Shown: positions 6,915 through 12,186 of the stretch, piece after piece
Numbering within the stretch: the stretch's first letter is position 1
Layout of the letters: every line of letters begins with the position of its first letter
Source of the DNA: Prevotella sp.
GTDB taxonomy: Bacteria > Bacteroidota > Bacteroidia > Bacteroidales > Dysgonomonadaceae
Reading direction: 5' to 3'
DNA: 12,186 bases
NCBI GenBank assembly: GCA_031260865.1
Contig: JAISKQ010000014.1
Location: 1 to 12,186 of the forward strand
The notes under the pieces: model-generated
What the model saw: the letters and a program-made list of their open reading frames with translations, nothing else
What the model was told of the DNA's origin: nothing
Database searches by the model: none
Translations under genes and position numbers: made by a program

Positions 6915-8777
6915 ATGAAATATATAATGTATGTATTCTTAATCTTTGTAGCGATAAACGCTTTTGCTCAGCCGCAACATAAAAAAAGGGCTTTGCAAGA
7001 AAGTATTCCTAAACAGGATAACGCTATAGTTATATTCGAAATCACGACCGATATTTTAGTCATCGGAGGCACGACCGGCGGTACTTCCGCCGGAATTACC
7101 GCCGCGCGGGAAGGTGTGAAGACGCTTATCGTGGAGGAAACGCCATGGTTAGGCGGTATGCTGACAGCTCAAGGTGTTGGCGCTTGCGATGGCAATAGTC
7201 ATTTACCGTCCGGCATTTGGAACGAATTTAGGGATAAACTCCGTACTCGTTATGGCGGAATAGGCGGCGTGTGGACAGGATGGGTAAGCAGTACCTTGTT
7301 TGAACCGCATGTAGGGGATAGTATTTTCAAGGCGATGGCTCAAGCGGAAGAGTATTTGGATGTTGTATATGGTTATCATTTAAAAGACATTATAAAGAAT
7401 GGCAATGCCGTAGAAGGAGCTATCTTCTTAAATGAAAAGAATGAAAAACTGATCGTAAAAGCCAAAATAACGATTGACGCCACCGATATAGGAGAAAGTT
7501 TGAAAATGGCAGGGGCTGCGTATCGTTATGGAATGGATTCGGGAAAAGAAACAGGGGAAAGCAATGCTCCGGAAGAAGCCAACAATATAGTTCAAGACCT
7601 TACTTGTGTCGCTATTCTTAAAGATTACGGGGAGGGAGCGGATAAAACGATTCCGAAACCACGGGATTACAACCCTCAGAATTTCTACGGATGTTGTGAA
7701 GAAACGGTAGATAAGGTTAAGATAGATTGCCAACGCATGCTCGATTATGGGAAAATGCCGAATAATAAATATATGATCAATTGGCCTAAATTTGGTAATG
7801 ACGTGTATCTGAATGTGGTCGAACTGCCACGCGAAGAACGTGAAAAAGAACTGCAAAAGGCGAGAGACTTCACACTACAGTTCGTTTATTATATACAACA
7901 TGAGTTAGGCTTTAAACATTTGGGATTAGCGGATGATGAGTTTGACACACCGGATTTATTGGCTTATAAGCCATATCACCGGGAAGGGCGAAGGCTTAAA
8001 GGATTATCCTTCCTGACATTTAATCATGTGGCTGACCGGTACGGACAAAAGGAATCACTATATCGCACAGGCATATCCGTCGGCGATTATCCTGTCGATC
8101 ATCATCACGGAAAGAATCCCGACGCGCCGAAAATAGGATTTGATCCGGTTCCTTCTTTCAATATTCCGTTGGGTTCTCTCATCCCCGAACAAGTAAATGG
8201 GCTGATCGTTGCAGACAAAGCTATTTCCGTGTCGAACCTTATAAATGGGTCGACACGACTACAGCCGATAGTGCTGCTCACTGGACAAGCGGCAGGCATC
8301 CTCGCGGCGTTAGCCGTAAAGGAAGAAAAGCAACCTCGGGAAATGTCTGTAAGAATGGTGCAAAGTACCCTGTTGGACAGGAAAGCTTATATTGTGCCTT
8401 TATATGATATACAACCGGATGACCCCGATTTTGAAGCAATACAAAAAATATGCGCGACCGGCATCCTGAAAATGATAGGCGAACCTTTCGGATGGGCTAA
8501 TCGCACATGGTTTTACCCCGATAGCACAATTACGATAGCTGAATTTACAAAAGGGCTGAACTTGTATGATACGAGTGTGGAAATCGTGGATAGCGACAAG
8601 CAATTAACAGGGAAAACGGCGATTGATTACATTCAAAAGATTGTGGAACATGGCAAGCCCGTTACAAATGAATATAAAGATACTCCTGTCACAAAACGGG
8701 AATTGGCAAGGATACTGCATGCTACATTAAATCCTTTTGACAGAGAAATAGACTTTAACGGGTATTATAAGAATTAA
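6915..8777 (+). CDS. Exported FAD-dependent oxidoreductase with SLH-like C-terminal repeats
   Basis: The 620-residue product starts with a Sec-type signal (MKYIMYVFLIFVAINAFAQ, cleavage near residue 18). A Rossmann dinucleotide site follows: TDILVIGGTTGGTSAGITAAREG (about 45-67) and then LIVEETPWLGGML, with the acidic residue that holds the FAD ribose. ITIDATDIGE (about 186-195) and the stretch STRLQPIVLLTGQAAGILAALA close the FAD fold. This matches the FAD_oxidored (PF12831) group, often mislabelled xanthan lyase in Bacteroidota. The tail from residue 495 (DDPDFEAIQKICATGIL, WFYPDSTITIAEF) resembles one S-layer homology repeat, and about 572-606 a weaker second one. There is no twin-arginine motif, which is odd for an FAD protein sent to the periplasm. 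It sits between a phosphoesterase and a Gfo/Idh/MocA enzyme, so oxidation of a carbohydrate is likely but the substrate is unknown. A heptamer repeat starts in its last codons. Confidence 0.85.
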   Translation: MKYIMYVFLIFVAINAFAQPQHKKRALQESIPKQDNAIVIFEITTDILVIGGTTGGTSAGITAAREGVKTLIVEETPWLGGMLTAQGVGACDGNSHLPSGIWNEFRDKLRTRYGGIGGVWTGWVSSTLFEPHVGDSIFKAMAQAEEYLDVVYGYHLKDIIKNGNAVEGAIFLNEKNEKLIVKAKITIDATDIGESLKMAGAAYRYGMDSGKETGESNAPEEANNIVQDLTCVAILKDYGEGADKTIPKPRDYNPQNFYGCCEETVDKVKIDCQRMLDYGKMPNNKYMINWPKFGNDVYLNVVELPREEREKELQKARDFTLQFVYYIQHELGFKHLGLADDEFDTPDLLAYKPYHREGRRLKGLSFLTFNHVADRYGQKESLYRTGISVGDYPVDHHHGKNPDAPKIGFDPVPSFNIPLGSLIPEQVNGLIVADKAISVSNLINGSTRLQPIVLLTGQAAGILAALAVKEEKQPREMSVRMVQSTLLDRKAYIVPLYDIQPDDPDFEAIQKICATGILKMIGEPFGWANRTWFYPDSTITIAEFTKGLNLYDTSVEIVDSDKQLTGKTAIDYIQKIVEHGKPVTNEYKDTPVTKRELARILHATLNPFDREIDFNGYYKN

Positions 8778-8822
8778 GAATATAAGATATAAGATATAAG
8801 ATATAAGATATAAGCAATAAAA
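8767..8822 (+). repeat. A/T-rich heptamer repeat overlapping the stop of the FAD gene
   Basis: A seven-base period runs from inside the last codons of the FAD oxidoreductase into the spacer. It starts with ATAAGAA and TTAAGAA and then has five perfect copies of ATATAAG at 8780-8814. It fills most of the 71-bp gap before the Gfo/Idh/MocA gene. A unit of seven can change in copy number and alter spacing, or the last codons and stop if the variation reaches them. Confidence 0.9.
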
Positions 8823-8848
8823 ACGATATAAACTTAATCATTGAATCC

Positions 8849-10363
8849 ATGAAAAACATCAGCAGACGTAAGTTCTTAAAGACAGGGGCTGTGGCAGCCG
8901 CCGGATTAACGATTGTGCCGAGTACCATTTTAGGGAAATCATTTGGGCACACCATGCCTAACGATAAATTGAATATAGCGGGAATAGGCGTTGGAGGAAT
9001 GGGACGCCGTAATCTGGCGAATATGAAGGCTGAAAATATTGTGGCTTTATGTGATGTGGATTGGAGCTACGCGGACAAGACCTTTAAAGATTATCCTGCG
9101 GCTAAACGCTTCAAAGATTGGCGGATAATGTTTGAAGAAATGGGAAAATCCATTGATGCTGTTGTGGTAGCAACCCCCGATCATACGCACGCGGGCATAA
9201 CAGCTCACGCGATTACAATGGGCAAGCATTGCTATACCCAAAAACCGCTCACGCACTCTGTATATGAATCTCGGCTACTTGCCAAATTGGCGAAACAATA
9301 TAAGGTTGCCACCCAAATGGGTAATCAGGGAAACTCTTTCGATGATTGCCGGAGGGTTGCCGAATGGATTCAGTCGGGAGTGATTGGCGGCGTTTACGAG
9401 GTACATTGCTGGACAGACCGTCCTATTTGGCCACAGGGATTGCAAGAGCCGAAAGAGCTTGTGAAAACGCCTAAAACCTTAGATTGGGATTTGTTTGTGG
9501 GGCCGGCGAAAAAACGTCCGTACAATCCTGTTTATACCCCTTGGAACTGGCGTGGATGGTGGGATTTCGGAACAGGCGCGCTTGGCGATATGGCATGTCA
9601 TATTATGGATCCTCTTTACTGGGCTTTAAATTTGAAATACCCTACCAGCGTGATAGGAAGCTCCACATTGAGTAATTTATACTCGCCTCCTTATTCACAG
9701 ATCGTAACCTATACATTCCCAGCGCGGGATAATCTGCCTAAAGTTACCATGCCGGAAGTTAAGGTTTATTGGTACGATGGCGGTTTAATGCCTCCTCGCC
9801 CCGAAGAGCTGGAAGACGGGGACATGATGGGCGATTCCAATGGTGGGATTGTATTTATTGGTACAAAAGGCAAAATCATGACCGGTTGCTATGGATTGAA
9901 TCCAACACTGTTGCCGAAATCGGAGATGGCTCATTTCGATCAACCGAAGCCTACAATTCCTCGCGTAAAAGGCGGAGCCGGGGATATTTGGAATACCGAT
10001 GCCCATGAACAAGATTGGATTAGGGCGTGTAAAGAATCTCCTGAAAACAGGGTGGAAAGTTCATCTAACTTCCAGTTCTCGGGTCCATTCAACGAAATGG
10101 TGGTAATGGGAGTATTGGCGGTACGCTTGTCGGGATTATACGGATTACACCGTGAGTTTAAATGGGATGGGGAAAATATGCGGTTCACCAATATTTCACC
10201 AAATGACAAGATAAAAATAGTAACATCCGATGATTTTAATGTTATCGATGGCGATCCAAGATTCGACAGGCGGTTTGCCGACTTCTCGGCGTTAGACATG
10301 GCGAATGAATGGATAAAGCATACTTACCAAAATGGCTTTACATTACCGGAGATGCCTAAATGA
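8849..10363 (+). CDS. Tat-exported Gfo/Idh/MocA-family sugar oxidoreductase
   Basis: The 504-residue protein opens with a twin-arginine signal (ISRRKFLK, Arg6 and Arg7, then the Ala-rich stretch GAVAAAGLTIVP), so it should be folded with NAD(P) before export. The Rossmann site GIGVGGMGRRNL is at about 45-56, and VVVATPDHTH at 105-114. The usual EKP lysine motif reads TQKPLTH (Lys132). DFGTGALGDMACHIMD (239-254) has the Asp and His typical of the substrate site, and the extended C-terminal part fits the GFO_IDH_MocA_C2 type. Members oxidise or reduce sugar hydroxyls, often transiently at C3. GH109 glycosidases share this architecture, but I see no ground to prefer that. Its stop is 36 bp before a xylose-isomerase-like TIM-barrel gene, a pairing found in Bacteroidota clusters that cleave glycosides by way of 3-keto intermediates. 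The reaction here is inferred. Confidence 0.9.
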   Translation: MKNISRRKFLKTGAVAAAGLTIVPSTILGKSFGHTMPNDKLNIAGIGVGGMGRRNLANMKAENIVALCDVDWSYADKTFKDYPAAKRFKDWRIMFEEMGKSIDAVVVATPDHTHAGITAHAITMGKHCYTQKPLTHSVYESRLLAKLAKQYKVATQMGNQGNSFDDCRRVAEWIQSGVIGGVYEVHCWTDRPIWPQGLQEPKELVKTPKTLDWDLFVGPAKKRPYNPVYTPWNWRGWWDFGTGALGDMACHIMDPLYWALNLKYPTSVIGSSTLSNLYSPPYSQIVTYTFPARDNLPKVTMPEVKVYWYDGGLMPPRPEELEDGDMMGDSNGGIVFIGTKGKIMTGCYGLNPTLLPKSEMAHFDQPKPTIPRVKGGAGDIWNTDAHEQDWIRACKESPENRVESSSNFQFSGPFNEMVVMGVLAVRLSGLYGLHREFKWDGENMRFTNISPNDKIKIVTSDDFNVIDGDPRFDRRFADFSALDMANEWIKHTYQNGFTLPEMPK

Positions 10364-10399
10364 TTGGTCATCAATTATAAACACATAATATTCGACACA

Positions 10400-11239
10400 A
10401 TGAAAAAAGTACTTTATTTATTGATAATTAGCTTTCTGGCTCTTTGGAGCATTTCATGCGGGGGTAAACAGAAACCGAAACAGGACGACTGGCGGTTGTC
10501 CATACAGTCTTATTCTTTTCACAAGTTCACTCTCGTTGAAGCTTTGGATAATACGAAAGAACTGGGATTGAAATACATAGAAGTGTTTCCCGGGCATAAA
10601 ATCGGCGGCAAGTGGAACGATAAAGTGTTTGGTTTCGACCTTACCCAAGAAGAACGCAAGGAGCTGAAAGACTATGCCCAATCGAAAGGGATAAAGATTA
10701 TCTCCACAGGGGTGTATGTGACCGATGATCCCGCAAACTGGGAGAAGATGTTTACCTTGGCCAAAGACATGGATATGGAGTTTATAACCTGTGAACCGGC
10801 TATTAAAGATTGGGATCTGGTAGAGAGCCTGGCGAAAAAATACAATATCAAAGTGTCGGTACACAATCATCCCCGACCTTCGGTCTATTGGCATCCCGAT
10901 TCCCTGTTAACCCAAATATCGAAGCGTAGCGATATGATTGGCGCGTGTGCCGACGTGGGACACTGGAGAAGAGAAGGTCTCGACCAGATAGATTGCCTTA
11001 ACAAACTGAACGGGCGCATCATATCCCTTCACTTCAAAGATATAGCGGAGAAAACAGAAGGAGAGGCGGAACAGCATGATGTAATATGGGGAACAGGTAT
11101 CCTCAATGTCGCCAAAATGCTGGAGGTATTAAAGGCTCAGAGTTTTAAAGGCGTCATTACTATTGAATATGAATATAATTGGGATAATTCCGTCCCTGAC
11201 ATTAAAGAGTGCATAAAATACTTTGAATCAACTAAATAA
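10400..11239 (+). CDS. Xylose-isomerase-like TIM-barrel lipoprotein (sugar isomerase/epimerase/hydratase family)
   Basis: From the ATG at 10400 the product has 279 residues and an SPII signal with lipobox SISC (Cys20). A longer reading from a TTG right after the previous stop (10364) adds 12 residues and hides the signal, so it is not preferred. The fold is the AP_endonuc_2 (PF01261) barrel. Likely metal or substrate residues at strand ends are Glu61 (IEVFPGH), Glu132 (ITCEPA), His155 and His157 (VHNHP), Asp185 and His188 (ADVGHW), His211 (LHFKD) and Glu256 (TIEYE). The family includes ketose epimerases, inosose dehydratases and hydratases that act on keto-sugar derivatives. It is the last gene of the operon, and the terminator begins 42 bp downstream. 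The pairing with the Tat oxidoreductase suggests it handles the keto product in the periplasm; this is inference. Confidence 0.85.
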   Translation: MKKVLYLLIISFLALWSISCGGKQKPKQDDWRLSIQSYSFHKFTLVEALDNTKELGLKYIEVFPGHKIGGKWNDKVFGFDLTQEERKELKDYAQSKGIKIISTGVYVTDDPANWEKMFTLAKDMDMEFITCEPAIKDWDLVESLAKKYNIKVSVHNHPRPSVYWHPDSLLTQISKRSDMIGACADVGHWRREGLDQIDCLNKLNGRIISLHFKDIAEKTEGEAEQHDVIWGTGILNVAKMLEVLKAQSFKGVITIEYEYNWDNSVPDIKECIKYFESTK

Positions 11240-11281
11240 GTCCAATCTACCACAAATATTCTTACTTTACAAGATGAGGGT

Positions 11282-11312
11282 AGAAGCCGGGGTAGTCCCG
11301 GCTTCTTTTTTT
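11282..11312 (+). terminator. Strong Rho-independent terminator of the six-gene operon
   Basis: A perfect 10-bp GC-rich stem (AGAAGCCGGG pairing with CCCGGCTTCT) encloses the five-base loop GTAGT and is followed by a T-run through 11312. It lies 42 bp after the last stop of the operon. The T-run is on one side only, so it acts for the plus strand and does not serve the ATPase gene that approaches from the right. Confidence 0.95.
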
Positions 11313-11335
11313 GTGACGCTTTAATAGAATCGTTT

Positions 11336-11665
11336 TTAAAAAGGTGACAAAAGTAACAGTTATCAGGTAACACCGCTTTGCGCCATCTTTCTTAATATAC
11401 TCATTACTTACTACTCATTACTTAAAACTTAAAAAGGTGACAAAAGTAACAGTTATCAGGTAACACCGCTTTGCGCCATTCTTCTTAATATACTCATTAC
11501 TTACGACTCATTACTTAAAACTTAAAAAGGTGACAAAAGTAACACTTTTCAGGCAACACCGCTTTGCGCCATCTTTCTTAATATACTCATTACTTACTAC
11601 TCATTACTCAAAACTTAAAAAGGTGACAAAAGTAACACTTTTCAGGTCATCATCGCTTCGCGCCA
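11336..11665. repeat. 93-bp tandem repeat array (three full copies and one degenerate copy)
   Basis: The copies start at 11336, 11429, 11522 and 11615, exactly 93 bp apart. Copies 1 and 2 differ at 3 positions, and copies 1 and 3 at 4 positions. Copy 4 matches copy 3 for 32 bases and then diverges. Each unit joins a core of about 50 bp (GGTGACAAAAGTAAC to GCGCCAT) to about 40 bp of heptamers such as TACTCAT and TACTTAC. In copies 3 and 4 the core has the perfect hairpin AAAAGT-AAC-ACTTTT; in copies 1 and 2 the right arm is AGTTAT and no longer pairs. A 73-codon GTG ORF (11530-11751) exists only because a stop is lost in copy 3, and is not believed to be a gene. Confidence 0.95.
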
Positions 11666-11701
11666 TTCCTAATGGGCTATGCCGAACGTTGTTTCTTCTT
11701 T

Positions 11702-11830
11702 CTTGTAAACTTGTAAACTCAAAACTTCCAACTCTTAACTCCTTCTCGTAACTTGTAACTCTTTACTCATTACTTTCAACTTAAAACTCTTAATTCCTTC
11801 TCGTAACTTGTAACTTGTAACTCGTAACTA
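11702..11830. repeat. Degenerate heptamer tract after the 93-bp array
   Basis: The sequence runs in near seven-base steps such as CTTGTAA, ACTCTTA, ACTCATT, CTCGTAA and CTTGTAA, with a few phase slips. It includes a 21-bp direct repeat at 11740-11760 and 11795-11815 (core CCTTCTCGTAACTTGTAACT). It belongs to the same heptamer type that ends each 93-bp unit. No gene is supported inside it. Confidence 0.85.
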
Positions 11831-12098
11831 TTTTACATATAGATAAATTTGTTTTAAAAAAATGCACAAAAAAACATCTAAATTCACTACTTTGGTCTTA
11901 AAGTACACGCAATCAACATGTTATTTTGTCGTTTTTTTTCTTGCTTTACGAAATTCCTTAGAGGGAGGGGTAGGGGCTGCGATTGATTGAACCGACTGAT
12001 TGACAGCGCTGCTATTTTCCTTCCTTTGGTTGTGTAGGGTTAAATTGCTGATATTGAATATTATTATCTCATTGCTGGTTTCTATTATTTATCCGAAT
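11831..12098. other. Intergenic DNA between the repeat tract and the ATPase gene
   Basis: This completes the 859-bp non-coding stretch that starts at 11240. A 42-codon ATG ORF (11862-11990) has no recognisable domain. A six-base dyad, TACTTT and AAAGTA around GGTCTT, is at 11888-11905. No terminator is seen for the ATPase gene on the minus strand. I see nothing else I can support. Confidence 0.6.
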
Positions 12099-12186
12099 TT
12101 ATTTTTTCCACTTCAACCTCAAACTATTGCTGACAACGCTCACACTACTCAACGCCATCGCTGCTCCGGCAATCATCGGATTCAAC
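12099..12186 (-). CDS. copA: Copper-transporting P-type ATPase, C-terminal fragment
   Basis: The gene enters from the right edge on the minus strand, and only its last 28 codons and TAA stop are visible. They read LNPMIAGAAMALSSVSVVSNSLRLKWKK. The stretch NPMIAGAAMALSSVSVVSNSLRL is the well-known end of the last transmembrane helix of P1B-1 copper ATPases, including the MxxSS metal-site motif, followed by a short basic tail. Such pumps use ATP to export Cu(I) from the cytoplasm through the inner membrane. It converges on the six-gene operon and has no evident link to glycan use. The ATPase domains are outside the window, so a related heavy-metal pump cannot be fully excluded. Confidence 0.85.
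   Translation of the reverse strand, partial: LNPMIAGAAMALSSVSVVSNSLRLKWKK

Noticed and set aside
7428..7856. 142-codon minus-strand ORF inside the FAD oxidoreductase gene
   Set aside because: It lies opposite a well-supported gene and shows no domain; like the other antisense readings in the operon, it is a shadow.
10364..10399. Extension of the TIM-barrel lipoprotein to a TTG directly after the previous stop
   Set aside because: It would bury the lipoprotein signal. The ATG at 10400 gives a normal MKKVLYLL signal with the lipobox at Cys20.
11282..11312. Bidirectional use of the terminator for the ATPase gene
   Set aside because: The minus-strand reading has no T-run after the stem, and the ATPase stop is about 790 bp away.
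11336..11665. CRISPR array
   Set aside because: Whole 93-bp units are repeated, including what would be spacers, and there are no cas genes. It is a plain tandem repeat.
11530..11751. 73-codon plus-strand ORF with GTG start
   Set aside because: It is made of the 93-bp repeat and heptamer tract. It stays open only because one T-to-C change removes a stop that copies 1 and 2 have in the same frame. There is no domain or expected start context.
11862..11990. 42-codon ATG ORF with a TAAATTTG motif just upstream
   Set aside because: The motif at 11844-11851 is so close that the leader would be only a few bases, and the peptide has no recognisable family. It is probably chance.

Overview
The window looks like part of a polysaccharide-utilization region from a Gram-negative Bacteroidota, most likely order Bacteroidales. 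The grounds are the start of a SusC-like TonB-dependent receptor, a GH97 enzyme, SPII lipoproteins, AT-rich spacers with TAnnTTTG-type promoter elements instead of Shine-Dalgarno sites, and A/T-rich heptamer repeat tracts between genes. The genus cannot be read from the sequence.

Layout. Minus strand, left: an AGE-family 2-epimerase (350-1570) is transcribed toward the truncated start of a SusC-like receptor (1-254). A 468-bp divergent spacer (1571-2038) follows, with a candidate -7 element facing each way and two adjacent dyads between them. Plus strand, 2039-11239: six closely spaced genes (gaps 21, 36, 97, 71 and 36 bp). They encode a GHL10/alpha-amylase-like TIM-barrel lipoprotein, a GH97 glycosidase with the retaining-type Asp/Glu pair, a three-domain calcineurin-like phosphoesterase, an FAD-dependent oxidoreductase with SLH-like C-terminal repeats, a Tat-exported Gfo/Idh/MocA oxidoreductase, and a xylose-isomerase-like TIM-barrel lipoprotein. 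A strong intrinsic terminator (11282-11312) closes the unit. A non-coding stretch comes next, with a 93-bp tandem array and a heptamer tract. At the right edge lie the last 28 codons of a copper-type P-type ATPase on the minus strand.

How the genes may work together. Every product of the six-gene unit carries an export signal (two SPII, three Sec, one Tat), and the unit has no transporter, kinase or cytoplasmic enzyme. This suggests a pathway that runs in the periplasm or at its membranes: glycosidic trimming (GHL10-like, GH97), phosphate ester removal (phosphoesterase), and redox/isomerase or lyase chemistry on a sugar (FAD enzyme, Gfo/Idh/MocA, TIM barrel). The Gfo/Idh/MocA plus TIM-barrel pair recalls the 3-keto-glycoside route known in Bacteroidota, but the substrate here cannot be deduced. 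The epimerase has no signal peptide and may act on an imported product in the cytoplasm.
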